A DNA stretch of 64,000 nucleotides from Volvox africanus (lineage: Eukaryota > Chlorophyta > Chlorophyceae > Chlamydomonadales > Volvocaceae): contig BSDZ01000014.1 of NCBI GenBank assembly GCA_030268105.1, positions 2,066,501 to 2,130,500 on the forward strand, read 5' to 3'. A model generated the notes under the pieces. The model was not told where the DNA came from. It worked only from the letters and a program-made list of their open reading frames with translations, and searched no databases. Numbering within the stretch: the first letter of the stretch is position 1; each line of letters opens with the position of its first letter. A program made the translations under genes and the position numbers. Of this stretch, positions 1 to 12,800 are shown piece after piece.

Positions 1-1108
1 CCCTTCCTCCCCCCTTTCTTCCCCCCCCCCCTTCTTCCCTCCCTTTTCTTCCCCCCCTTCTTCCCCTCTTTCTTCCCCCCCTTCTTTCCCCCCTTTCTTC
101 CCCCCCTTCTTCCCCCTCTTCTTCCCCCCCTTCTTCACCTGCTTCCTAAACGCCGCCCTCTCCTGCCCCGTGAGCTGCCCCATCACATTCATCCCCGGTT
201 GCTGCATGAGGGCGAAGAAGGACGCCCCGTGGTGGTTCTCCAGGGGGGACCGGTCGTTGTACCGCACCGCCAGGGGGTCGGAGGTGGAGATGAGAAAATC
301 AGAGGTAAGGCCCGGGTGGCCGTGGTCGTGGATGATCTGGGGGAGGATGGGCAGCGCGGATTGGGGAATGAAGGGAGACGAGGGGAGGAAGAAGGGGGAG
401 GGAGAAGAAAAGGGGTAAGGAAGGATGAGGGGAATTTGGAATCCCCCTCCGAAGCGCATAAAGCTGCTGCTGCTTTGAGGCTATCTTCGCCCAACCGTAC
501 ACATACACACACGTACACATGCACACACTTACGCACCGCTGCAAAGTACGCCGCCATGAGCCCCAGCGGGTCCAGGTAGTGGGGGGTCAGTCCCGCCCCC
601 CGCACCAACATGTGCAGGGTCTGGAGCACATCGGCGGCATGTGTGGAGTTGTGGTACGGGTTGGAGGGGTAACCGGACTCCAAGGTGCGGAGGAGCCTTA
701 GCGTGTGTGTTTGAGAAGGGGGAAGGAAGAGGGGAAAGTCCGGGGGGCCGAAAGGAGGGCCGAAGCGGCTTAGGAGGTTGCGGATGAGGCGAGGCGAAGA
801 GGACAACGTAAGACCGGACCTAAGGCCGGGTATGCCGGGGGCATGAATCATGAAGGTGAAGTTGAAGCTCAGATTGCTGACTGCTCAGATCCCCCACTGG
901 CTGTACAACCCTATGTGCTATCCCTGCTCTCGACCCCTTCGTGTCGTGGCACGATGTGTTTTCATCCCCGTTCTCATCCCCTCCTCTCCCCACTTGGCGA
1001 GCTTGGTTGGCTGTATCCTGAACTGGCTGATAAGGCCCTCCCGATGGAGCAGGTAGAAGCCCAAACAGGAGAGCGCGTGGCCCTGCGGGACGGGTGTGTG
1101 TGTGTGTG
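1..1108. repeat. Left arm of inverted duplication (pairs with 11151-12258)
   Basis: Position x here matches position 12259-x on the opposite strand. Exons and introns are both almost identical: a 220-codon open frame through exon and intron is unchanged, and I found only about three substitutions (two in the intron near 425-433, one at 993-994 at the splice donor). Identity ends in a GT/CA microsatellite at about 1094-1111. It continues to the window edge, so the arm may be longer. Confidence 0.9.
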
Positions 1109-3517
1109 TGTGACCGGGGTATCGTTCGGGGTTGTGAGGAGGGTAGGGGGTAATACCGAGCGGGTCAAATTGGTGGAGACACGAGCGGAGCTGGGGTAAG
1201 GGGAAGGGTAAAGGGGGAAGGGGAAGGGGGCTTTCCCTTAAACGTGTTTTTCCCTAAACCTCTAACCCTTCCCCTCTTCGGAGCGTTGGAGGGGTGTGCT
1301 TTCCTAAATCCCTCCCCTCCTTTAGCAGGCAACTTTACTAAAATTTTATGATATTCATATGTAGAAATATAATGTATTTTTATTGAATGATCAACATCAA
1401 GTCGTTACCCACTTGCGTCACATCCGCTAATCGCCATGTGTCGTACTGCCAGGAGTCGTACGCCAGCGCTAGCATTCGCTCAACCTGCATTCCGCGTGGG
1501 GAGACATTTAAAGGAGGGATTGAAGGAGAGCCATCAGCTGCACATACACATACACATACACATGGTACACGAGAGTGAGTCATCATTCCGACAGCCTCTG
1601 TCCCTCTGTCCCTCTGTCCCTCTGACAGCACTCAGCGGGAAAGTGGGAGTTCAGATGTGGACAGGGGGGACCGCGGAATGGGCCTGTTGTTTCATGATTG
1701 GGTTTCATGACCGGTACGGTACCTTGACACGTTTAGCCTTGCATAGACTCATTAGTGTTTGTTTTGTTTTTTTCCGAACAGGAGGACGAACACTCGTTTC
1801 AGGGATTGGATTTTTGTACGACTATCTATATAACGTCGTCTCAACATGCAAATGTGTACGATACCCCAAGATGCCTCCGTCATTTTCATGCAGTGATATT
1901 AACCCTATATGCAGCAGCAACCAGATGCACCCAAGCAACCTGCGCACCTCTTCAATCAGTGGTTCCGGAACCACTCCAGAACCACGCGATTGTAAATTCC
2001 CGTCACTGTCACTCCCACTGCCCCAGCTGCTACTGCTGGTGGTTGCCCCATCCTCCTCCACCAGACTGCTGCGCCGCTGCTGTAGAGGTGGTGACGGCGC
2101 CGCCAACCCGAGCAATACTGCCAAGGCGTCTTTCAGGTTTTCCGCCGCCAGCCTTTCGTCAAAGTCATCGTCGTCGTCGCCGCCGTCACCTCCTTCGCGG
2201 TTCATCTTCTTCGCGTCAGACAAACTGGACGAGGAGCATGAGGAGGAGGAGGAGGAGGAAAGGGAAGGAGAAGAGGAGGAGGAGGAGGAGGGCGTCGGGG
2301 AAAGGCTGGGTGAGCGACTTGGGTTTGTGGTGCCGCGCGGTCCAGATGAGGCCGTTGATGAGTCGACAGACAGACTGTTGGCAGTTGCTGTGGAGGCTCC
2401 TAACTGGTGCATTAGGGCATCAGCGACGTCGGCCTTCACGTCCGTGGTTGGGAAGTCCAAAACGGATGGGGGGACAACCAAAAGGTACGGGGTGGGAGTT
2501 GGGGGGGATGAAGGAGCTTAATATCAGGATGGTGACTTTGTTTGACGTGCATGCCTAGGAAGATTTGTATTACATTGTAATACACTGTACTGCACTGTAC
2601 TGCACTGCACAGCTAATGTGACATTCAAAGCGGAACATGACAGATCTGACAAAGGCACGTAACAGATAACGCAAGCGTGTTTGCGGATTTGTGTGTGCGG
2701 ATTTGTGTGTGCGGATTTGTGTGTGCGGATTTGTGTGTGCGGATTTGTGTGTGGGGTGTGGAATGTGGGGTGTGGGGTGTGGGGTTCGGGGTGTGGTAAA
2801 GAGGAAATGGTAAATCTCTCTATCTTTCCATCTACGAGTGGCCGGTTCTGAGGCATCGCCCATAATGTCCGGACTCACATCCAAACCCGCACTGCGGATA
2901 TGGCCGCCCGAATTGAGCGGCTCGTACAGGTCCATGTGACGCAGCAATGCTGACCGCGCCAGAGCCACCTCGCGGAGATCTGGCTCCCGCCCATCCAGCA
3001 TGTCGGCCAGAATGGACAGCAACACATCGGCTGGCGTATCTGCGTGTCGGGGGAAGGGAGGGGACAGGGGAGGGAAGGGGCACTCAACGTGAGGTTCGAG
3101 GTGGGGTTCGAGGACATCCTTTAACTAAGGAAACCCACCTCGTCCAGGGAGGGCCCTTCAGCGGGAAGAGTATCGGGGCTGGTTGGAAGCTCAGTAGCAA
3201 AGGCATTATACTTAATGACAAAAGTGGTTCTTAAATGGTTTTTACTTCACGCTAATGTATTTGTACTATCTTCAATGATAAGTGGTGGGGAAGGGGAAGG
3301 GGAAGGGGAAGGGGAAGGGGAAGGGGAAGGGGAAGGGGGGTGAAAAGGCGTACATGCTCCGGACGGTATGTCGCCAGAAAGCGGTGTGGTCTGTAACCGC
3401 ATCGTCATTGACCTCCTCGAACTGACCCGCGGGTCAATGACGAGCTATGACGCATTTACCTGTTCGCATAGCCATGAGGTCCAAGTCGAGGAGGTCGCTG
3501 TCCAGGTACGAAAGATC
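139..3517 (-). CDS. 3',5'-cyclic nucleotide phosphodiesterase, left copy (partial, 3' end outside window)
   Basis: Hydrolyses cAMP and/or cGMP to the 5'-nucleotide. Exons on the minus strand, in transcript order: 3517-3460, 3039-2879, 2433-1948, 1484-1413, 1082-994, 696-537 and 336-139, all with matching phase (408 codons). The last three encode the start of the PDEase I catalytic domain, with metal-binding HNSTHAADV, HDHGHPG and the substrate-pocket YNDRSPLENHH. Before it lie a leucine-rich helical stretch (LLSILADMLDGREPDL) and a 162-aa Ser/acidic low-complexity linker. Each exon from 3039 downstream has a counterpart in the right-hand PDE gene with the same phase. The three catalytic exons and their introns are almost identical to that gene, while the earlier exons are clearly diverged. 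The N-terminal exons upstream of 3517 were not found and should lie between 3.5 and 7 kb. The C-terminal half of the catalytic domain is beyond the left edge. Family call is firm; nucleotide specificity cannot be read. Confidence 0.85.
2690..2755. repeat. GCGGATTTGTGTGT minisatellite
   Basis: About five tandem copies of a 14-bp unit, followed by GGGTGTG repeats to about 2795, in the intron between exons 3039-2879 and 2433-1948 of the left PDE gene. Confidence 0.9.
3286..3338. repeat. (GGGGAA)n array in left PDE intron
   Basis: About eight copies of a G4A2 hexamer in the 3040-3459 intron. This is a G-tract-rich sequence that could form G-quadruplexes. Confidence 0.9.
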
Positions 3518-6500
3518 CTGAGGTTGGGTGAATGTGCACGGAATATGCATGAATGCTTGAAATGTCTGTCGATCTGTACGGTGTGCATATGATAGAAATG
3601 GATTATTGTCATGTAGTACACGTACGTACTCGGGTAGGTAGGTAGGTAGTTACGGACGTACGAACATCTCGATGAAGGGCGATAAGCTTCAGGTCAAAAC
3701 ATGTGGCACAGCCAGACGGAGGCTTTACGACCGCATATAAAACAGGATTAGTCACGAGAAATGCTGTCTTAAGGCTTGGTGGGAACCTATGCCCCTGCCT
3801 GCCTACCTGCCTGCCTGCCTGCTCTGCAACCTTCCCGCCCCTCACCTAGGCCAGCCTAGGCCACCCCAGGCCAGCCCCACACCACACCACGGGCGCGCAC
3901 CTCGTTATCATTCGTACTATTGCACATCCATTAGAGGGAAGTCGTACGGCATGTAGGTGGGTCCAAAACAATATAGACGAGCGGAAGGGGTACGTACGCG
4001 GTGGGGGTTGAGGAGGAGGGGGGGGACGAATCGAACAAGTAAAAGCGCGGCTCAAAACGTCGCAGCTCAAAAGCGGCAAGCGGCAAGCGAGTACAGATTA
4101 TTCGCGGCTTTATTTACTGCAAGCCGTATGACTTATGCCGATGGGACTTCGAAGCCTGGTAAACCCTAACGATCTCACTAGTTATCTCGTACGGCAAAAT
4201 AACTATAATCGTTACATTAACTTCTATAATAAATGCTTACTAAACTTTGGTAGGCTCTTACCCACGCACCAACCCCTTAAGCCATCTTTTCGCCCCACCC
4301 TGGGCCCGGCTGCCTACCCGGCGGTACACGCCCACACACAAATTCCGACGCCAAATCATCCCGCCGGCCCATTCCTCCTAACTGCTTTAGTATATTGAGC
4401 TTTTATTAACTAACCTAACTAAGGAATGGCCAACTACGGAATGAACTTAGTCAACTAACGAACTAACGAACCGACAAACTAACCCCGTCCATTCGATGTG
4501 GTCGCCCATATCGGACAGTTGATCGCCACAGGACTGCGCCGCATCGCTGAAAGCGCCCGCTGGGAGTTGGGGAGTCTGCTCGTGCAATCGGGTGGGCGGT
4601 CGAGTGGACATGTATAGTATCCTGCCTGGGGATATCTACGGCTAAAGTAGTAGTCGCATATGCACGGCACACACCAACACGATATAAAGATGCAGAAGAA
4701 CCCTCTCAGCATCTCAACAGCCTTGCATGCTCGCAACTGCTACAGGTTATATCCGGGATGACTAATACTCTGGACATCTTCCGATCGGGCCGTTACAATT
4801 AGTTAGGCGGATGTAATTACAGAGATACAACCGCGTGTAGGCATGTAAAGGTGTGGGCGTGTGGGCGTGTGGGCGTGTGGGCGTGTGGGTGGAGTTATGA
4901 ACCATTCATTTAGTTGTGATAACGATGTATCATCATTGGGTAAAAATTGCACATGAAAAGGAATACAATAACAAATATAAAACCCTTACATGAGAACTTG
5001 TACGAATTTGAACTTTTGAAAATGTATTTTAGATGACATTCCTCCCTGGAACATAACCCGACTTGGGGGATATACATGTTGTATACATGTCGTATGAACG
5101 TACTCCCCTAATATATTAATATAATATACGTATTGACAAAATATACGTATATAATATAAATACGTTTGAACATACGACCCTAAATTTGTTGTGCACGCTC
5201 CTACTTACCTTGGGAAAATGGCTCCACCATGTACGGCCTCCCGTTGTGAGGTCCTTTATCGCGCCGCTTTGGGACGTGGTACCCTGTTGTTAGGTGGGAG
5301 TGGGAGAGGGAGTGGGAGTGGGAGTGGGAGAGGGAGAGGGAGTGGGAGTGGGAGTGGGAGTGGGAGTGGGAGTGGGAGTGGGAGTGGGAGTGGGAGTGGG
5401 AGTGGGAGTGGGAGTGGGAGTGGGAGTGGGAGTGGGAGTGGGAGTGGGAGTGGGAGTGGGAGTGGGAGTGGGAGTGGGAGTGGGAGTGGGAGTGGGAGAG
5501 GGAGTGGGAGTGGGAGTGGGAGTGGGAGTGGGAGTGGGAGTGGGAGTGGGAGAGGGAGTGGGAGTGGGAGTGGGAGTGGGAGTGGGAGTGGGAGTGGGAG
5601 TGGGAGTGGGAGTGGGAGTGGGAGTGGGAGTGGGAGTGGGAGTGGGAGTGGGAGTGGGAGTGGGAGTGGGAGTGGGAGTGGGAGTGGGAGTGGGAGTTGG
5701 AGTGGGAGTGGGAGTGGGAGTGGGAGTGGGAGTGGGAGTGGGAGTGTGAGTGGGAGTGGGAGTGGGAGTGGGAGTGGGAGTGGGAGCAATAATGACTGGC
5801 TTCCATTCCTCCACTCATCCTGGTGGAGATGCATGGTCGAAGACAGTTATGTGGTTGGGTGTGCACTAGATGTGTAGCTTGTACTCGAGCGGCGCGTGAG
5901 GTGGCAGCAGGGATGGAAGCCCTCCAAGGGGTCAAATGACACATAACGTGCGGGAGGGGTTTCGCAAGTGCTTGTACACAGGGTCATTGTCAAGGGTTAT
6001 TGTTAATGGTGTGTATGTTCCCTCGAGGGGTTTCATGGTTTTAGAATTCGTATGGTTTTTAGTGATGCCGACTATTTACGATTCAATCACTTTATGGCCT
6101 GTCTTTGTTTGTTATCCGTTCTGCAGCCACAGTACTGCAGCCAGAGTACTGCAGCCACAGTCCGGATGGATGAGTTTAACGTACGGCTATATATACATAT
6201 ATTATGCGGTTTATTTGATAGCGCCTTGACGGAAGTGCATACGTAGACGATGCAAGTAATATGCAGCACCGACCCAATACGGCCTACCATAAAAAGGCCT
6301 TTGGCCTGACAGAGGGGCCTTATGCACGGCATCATCAATATCATCAACATCATCCTTGCCGTACCTTGATGCCACGTCCAACAGTGGCGGCGCCTCCGGC
6401 AGCGGCATTTTGGGTCGGCGCAATGGCTGTCCTAGCCCCGACTCGGGTCCTTGGGTTGAATGACGTCATTTCCGTACAAGCAGCCAGGAAACGGAGGGAG

Positions 6501-7371
6501 CGGAATATGTGGAGATGCATTTAAGAAGATTTAATTAAAATTTTGAAGGTGCTGATATGGAAAAATAATTTGGAAGTCGATGGCGTAGACATTTGGGCAG
6601 TTAGCCCTGGTACGTGAGCAGCACTGAGACGTAGCACCAGCACGCAGCGAAGCACGACAACAGCGGACAATGTGTTCCGCTGGGAGAATTACGTCATTGG
6701 AAAATAGAGCATGTTCCCAAAGATACCGCAAATGGAACGGACGGCTTCCAACAGGCCATGCATGTTCCGAGCGAGCATACGGAATACAAAAAGGGTCTCA
6801 CCCGCCTTTCAAATCCACCAGTAAGCGGACAAGCCGCGCCACTAGTCTGTAGCTCCTTTGCATTCTTTTGCTCAATTTTGTGGACTCTATGTCTCATTCC
6901 GAATATATCGCAAGTGTTTTGCGGTCACGGCTGGCAAGCCGCCGCAATGTGCGTAGAGGACAGCAGGTTGGCAGGCACCCGCCCTAGATAGGGCACCTTA
7001 GGACATGGCTCGCTTCTACAGCGCCTCAAAAATCAAGCTAACATTGAAACTGCTTTCCTGGCTGAAGCTCGTACGGATGCGTATTGAACACCGTACTTTG
7101 CGTGGAACGGAACGGAACGGAATAATACGCATGCATGAGAACCCGAGAGAGGCCGCGCATGATTCAAGGGAATTTCGCAGCGAATATAAAGGAAATGGAG
7201 CTCTTTTTATTTTGAACTTACATATGGCCTAACTAGCAAAGGCTTGTGTACCCACCTCGTGCGTGACGTGAGGTCGGATCGGAAAGGAAATGCACAAATG
7301 CGATTAGCCACGCATTAGAAATCTGTCATATATTAGAAATTTGTAATTATTCATCAATTGGCGTAGCCGTC
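3518..7371. other. Spacer between the divergent PDE genes
   Basis: About 3.9 kb that should hold both promoters and the unresolved 5' exons of the left gene. It contains an AT-rich block (about 4900-5200), a 493-bp hexamer array and G/T-rich octamer repeats near 4852-4893. A possible extra first exon of the right gene lies at 7005-7070 (M-A-R-F-Y-S, phase 0, followed by GTACGG). A weak minus-strand exon candidate lies around 6385-6440. No other gene is supported. Confidence 0.5.
5294..5786. repeat. (GGGAGT)n hexanucleotide array
   Basis: About 82 copies of GGGAGT with occasional GGGAGA, GGGAGTT and GTGAGT variants. It is open in several frames, giving artificial (GS)n, (GV)n, (PT)n and (LP)n peptides. 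I treat it as non-coding: it lies in the promoter spacer with no homologous or phased exon nearby. Confidence 0.97.
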
Positions 7372-9788
7372 ATGGACTTACAGCTAGGACTGTGTCGCAC
7401 ACACATTCTCAACGAGGAAGACCGACAGTATTTCCATCACTTTTGCGGCAGAACTGAATATCTTCATGGTAAAAGCCTTAAGTAAACGCGTTTCTGATTT
7501 TTAGAACGAGTTTTTTGCGGTCGAACCGTTGGAAGGGCAATTTATGTAACGAACTCAAGGTCGAACAGTCATTTGCCATGACGTGCAGGAGCTGATGTCA
7601 ACCGTTGGAAAGAATATGACCAAATACCCAGCTGTAAAGCCACTGTTGTTGATGGAGAGCGCGTTGGACCGTGGTGGCGTCGCTGGGCAGCCCATAAGGA
7701 CGCTGGTAACCAGTCGAAGGTGGGAGGTAAGGAACATGGCCTAAAACGTAGCTTGATTTTCTTATTGGTTACCAAATCCAAAAATGCTATTGTTATTGTC
7801 CACCAATCAAATGTTTGAAATCCTTCGAAAAGGTTGTCAACGTCGTCGTAGTAGACGCAAGGAAATATACTGGACGTATGTGTTTTTTTCGATAGATTGT
7901 TCTATTTACAGTTGAATACTTCATTTGGTTCTGCTGAGCATCCTTTGGAAGCTCTAGATAGCTAGCTGGCGTTTCCCCGTCATGCTCATTTGGTGAGGCA
8001 ATTTAAGACAAATAATAAATTTAGATGACATTATTTAGTTACTGTAAAAATCGTCCCCTTGTTCCGTAATGGGGGAAATGCGACCGGGTGTTCTTCAGCA
8101 CACAGCGGCACAGTACTGCGACCTGGATAACTTAGAGCTCGTCATAGCTCCTTATATAATGCTGGATATTATCATCATGTCATCAGAGTTCGACCAGATT
8201 AATAGCTTTCCTTACGTAAAAACTGACCCGTAGTTCGTACATCCAGTAAAACCCGTGTCGTACATTCCTTTCGCTACCTCATATCATCGCTTCACCGTCT
8301 CACTATCTACCCTAGGGTCTTACCAACTTCTTTTGCTCAAGCTTGTGGCCCATTGAAAGCCTCCTATCTCGTCCGGGCCTTGCAAGTTTGCTATCAATTA
8401 TCAAAACCCTTAGGGTTTTACCCAACATGCCGTAAGTTAGCCAGCGCTTTACATAGACCTTAAACCAACACCAACAGCAGCACCCTTCACCATATACACC
8501 TTACAGACAACCTTGCTTGCGTCCCTTCGCTTGTTCTTCTTCATGCGCCGCACGCGCTGTGTGACAATGGCACGCCGCACTTCCCGCCTCCCCAGGATCT
8601 GAATCAAACGTGGCTGCCAGCCTCCAGCAGATGACACCGGCTACCAGCTTGTGCGGAGGGGGAACGCAGTCGTCGATGGGTCAGCGCCTGAGAGTTGACC
8701 CGGGTGAAATGCAGGTCGGTGTGCAGAGGGGATGGGTCAGATGGGTTGGGACAGACCCACATACACACACACACATTCGCGCGGAATTCGTTCTGAAGGA
8801 AGATGTTAAATTCTTGAACTAAGGAATTAAATTCCTGCATGTGGATGTGTCGGCTGTGCACATACATTTGTGTGTAGTTGTATGAGCATTTGCGTCAGCT
8901 TGCATCTGCATCTGTTATCCTCCGTTCGTTATTACCGTTAACGAAGCCCTACATGCATTTATTCTTACATAGCCTCCCAATTGTCACCGTGCCGTACAGG
9001 AGGCGGTCATGAAGGACCTACTGCAGGCGAAGAAGACATCCAGCGGCAAAGCAGGTGGGATTGGGGGTTGGGGGTTGGGGGTTGGGGTTGGGATTGGGGA
9101 TGGACTGGTAGGAGGCGGAGGAGGCGGAGAGTAGGGGGCAGAGGGTAGGGGGCAGAGGGTAGGGGGCAGAGGGTAGGGGGCAGAGATTAGGGGGTTAGTA
9201 GGGGGTTAACAACCACGGCATTACTGGAGGTGCCCAAAACTGAGCGCTATGATGGGATATCCTCAGTTAGCATGGGAACACGGCCTGCTGCGGATAGGGC
9301 CCGAAGCGGCCGCGTGGGAGGGCTCGGCGAACGACCGGTGCTTCTCTACGGCGCAAGAAGCCCTTAGGCATTCAGAGCGGCAGAGGGGAGGAGGGGCAGA
9401 GGGGCGGAGGGGAGGAGGGGCGGAGCGGAGGAGGGGCAAAGGGGCGGAGGGGCAGAGGCCCTCCCAGGCCAAGGTTGGGCGGCCGTGTTCGAGAGCGATG
9501 GAGCAAAAAAGGCCCAGCGAGGTCGAAGACTGTCCACGAGGCTGTCAAAGAAGGTTCGCCACCTCTCCCCTGTCCTCCCGCACGTGCTGCAGACACGCCA
9601 GCAGCACTGCTGCTGTCCATGCTGTCGGACTTGCTCCTGGGCCGTGAGCCCGACCTCGGCGATGCGGCGATGGCCCGGGGGCTGCTCCTGCGTCACACCG
9701 ACCCCTATCAGCCGCTCAATCTGCACCGACAGATGCAAGAGGCAAACCTGGATGTGAGCATGTGTGTGTGTTTGTGTGTATGTGTTCA

Positions 9789-9864
<76 letters not shown>

Positions 9865-12800
9865 GGGGGGGAGTAGGAGATGCAGGGAAGATGTATCCTC
9901 TCGCAAACCACTTCCCACCACAACCCCTAAACGCGACCTATTCCCCATCCCGTCCAACTCCATGCGTCCTCCCGCTCACTTCACCTCCGAAATCACGCGG
10001 AGACGTTTTCACTCCCCGCTCCGTTCAAATCCCTCCACCCCTGTTATCTTGCTCCAATCCCCCTCGAACATGATGGACCGCTGGGCTCAGATCGATGTGG
10101 TCAACGCGCTGATGCACCAGCTAGGAGCATCCGCGACCCCCCCCAGCATACCCCCCGACGACCAAGCTCGCAACTGCCCTGGGGAACCCACACCTCCGGA
10201 AACTTCCTGTGACCGTGGCGGCGGCGGCGGCGACGCCGGGTCCTGCGATCGTACCGCTGCTTATATTGATGCCGACGCTAATGCTGTCGCCGTCGCCTCC
10301 GCTGGGGGCCCCGCAGCGAGTTCGGATTCGGAGCTGCTGGCGACGACAGAAGACAGCTTCAGCGGCATGCTGGCGTTGCTGATGAAGCCTTCGGCGGCGA
10401 CGGCGGCGGCGGTGGGGTTCCCCAGTAGAGCTTCGGAGGGAGGAACTAGCGGCAGCGGCAGCTGCAGCAGCGGCGGCGACAGCGATGGGGGCCTTCAGGT
10501 GTATGAATATCGCCAGACGGTGTCGCCGCCTGTGCTGGAGGAGGTCCGTATGTGCGTGTGTGTGTATGTGTGTGTGTGTAAGAGGAGGGGGGCTTATGTG
10601 TGGGAAATGGAGTGGGGAGGGGGGTAAACAGGTGTGAGAAGCACTGAGTGCATGGTGTGAATCTGCATGTGTGTGACTCGTGAGTCGTGTGTGTCATGAT
10701 GGAGGAGGAAAGAATCGGTAAGGGTGAAGGGGCGGGTGAGGGACAGGTGAAGGGGCAGGTGAGGGGCGGGTGAGGGGTGGGTAAGGGATGGGTGAGGGGT
10801 GGGTGAAGGGGCACGGACACTTCTAGGAAATCCTCGACGGAAATTTTGATGTTGCCATTCTCGTCTTCGTGTACAGGTGCTGTGGTGGACTTTTGGTCCC
10901 ATTATGACTTGTCGAAACGCAACAAATTCCTACTGTAAGGATATGGGTCCCCTCCTCCATCAGGTAGAGCGGTTCCTGGCGAAGGCGGCGGATGCCTGGC
11001 AGTACGACACATGGAAGCTAGCGGAGATGACACAGGTGCGATTTTTGGAGTTGCTTTCATCTCCCTGCCACCCACTCTGCCAAACATTCTGCCACCCATT
11101 CTGTCAGCCACTCTACCACCCACTTTACTCCTACATCTTCACCTAGCCTCTACACACACACACACCCGTCCCGCAGGGCCACGCGCTCTCCTGTTTGGGC
11201 TTCTACCTGCTCCATCGGGAGGGCCTTATCAGCCAGTTCAGGATACAGCCAACCAAGCTCGCCAGGTGGGGAGAGGAGGGGATGAGAACGGGGATGAAAA
11301 CACATCGTGCCACGACACGAAGGGGTCGAGAGCAGGGATAGCACATAGGGTTGTACAGCCAGTGGGGGATCTGAGCAGTCAGCAATCTGAGCTTCAACTT
11401 CACCTTCATGATTCATGCCCCCGGCATACCCGGCCTTAGGTCCGGTCTTACGTTGTCCTCTTCGCCTCGCCTCATCCGCAACCTCCTAAGCCGCTTCGGC
11501 CCTCCTTTCGGCCCCCCGGACTTTCCCCTCTTCCTTCCCCCTTCTCAAACACACACGCTAAGGCTCCTCCGCACCTTGGAGTCCGGTTACCCCTCCAACC
11601 CGTACCACAACTCCACACATGCCGCCGATGTGCTCCAGACCCTGCACATGTTGGTGCGGGGGGCGGGACTGACCCCCCACTACCTGGACCCGCTGGGGCT
11701 CATGGCGGCGTACTTTGCAGCGGTGCGTAAGTGTGTGCATGTGTACGTGTGTGTATGTGTACGGTTGGGCGAAGATAGCCTCAAAGCAGCAGCAGCTTTA
11801 TGCGCTTCGGAGGGGGATTCCAAATTTCCCTCCTCCTTCCTTACCCCTTTTCTTCTCCCTCCCCCTTCTTCCTCCCCTCGTCTCCCTTCATTCCCCAATC
11901 CGCGCTGCCCATCCTCCCCCAGATCATCCACGACCACGGCCACCCGGGCCTTACCTCTGATTTTCTCATCTCCACCTCCGACCCCCTGGCGGTGCGGTAC
12001 AACGACCGGTCCCCCCTGGAGAACCACCACGGGGCGTCCTTCTTCGCCCTCATGCAGCAACCGGGGATGAATGTGATGGGGCAGCTCACGGGGCAGGAGA
12101 GGGCGGCGTTTAGGAAGCAGGTGAAGAAGGGGGGGAAGAAGAGGGGGAAGAAGGGGGGGAAGAAAGGGGGGAAAGAAGGGGGGGAAGAAAGAGGGGAAGA
12201 AGGGGGGGAAGAAAAGGGAGGGAAGAAGGGGGGGGGGGAAGAAAGGGGGGAGGAAGGGGGAGAATAAGGGGGGGAAAGAAGGGGAGCAGATGGACGTGTC
12301 TGTCACACCCCGTCATCCTGCGCTCACACCGGTGTTCATGCAGCAGTCCAACTCCTTTAGTCCGCATTGCAAGCGTGTGTGTGTATAGGCGCCGTACGAA
12401 GTACTGGAGTACCCCAATAATGGGCCCCCGGTAGCCAAGAGCCGTAGCACCGCCGGCGGACCCCTTACCTCATCCCGCGTCGTGGACTTCGACATGAGAG
12501 GTACTGCCCCTCCCCGTACCGAGCCGTGGGTCTTCAGGTTCTCGACCTGGTGATGGCCACCGACATGAAGCAGCACTTCTCCCTGCTGGCCCACTTCAAC
12601 ACCGCCCATCACTTGGCCGCATACAACAAGGACATAGGGCCCTGGGGGCTGGCTCGCACTGCTGCCGCTAAACTATCCCGATGCTCCAGGTGGGCCAAGA
12701 ACACCTCATAAGGCCCCAAAGAAACCCCCTGTTACGTTGTCTTAATGAACTCCGTTCTCTTCTTCGGTCCATTGGCTATCACACGCGCTTTTGCTCGACC

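Noticed and set aside
189..851. 220-aa minus-strand ORF (and its plus-strand twin at 11408-12070)
   Set aside because: It follows the correct PDE frame only in the exon with HNSTHAADV and then reads through an intron into a wrong frame; the spliced model explains it.
5191..5944. Overlapping long ORFs encoding (GS)n, (HS)n, (PL)n, (PT)n and (GV)n
   Set aside because: All are translations of the GGGAGT hexamer array; six is a multiple of three, so every frame stays open.
12389..12500. Possible extra PDE exon (A-P-Y-E-V-L-E-Y-P...)
   Set aside because: It has splice-like ends, but its phase does not fit and direct joining of 12120 to 12538 gives the expected family sequence (FRKQ-VLDLVMATDM).
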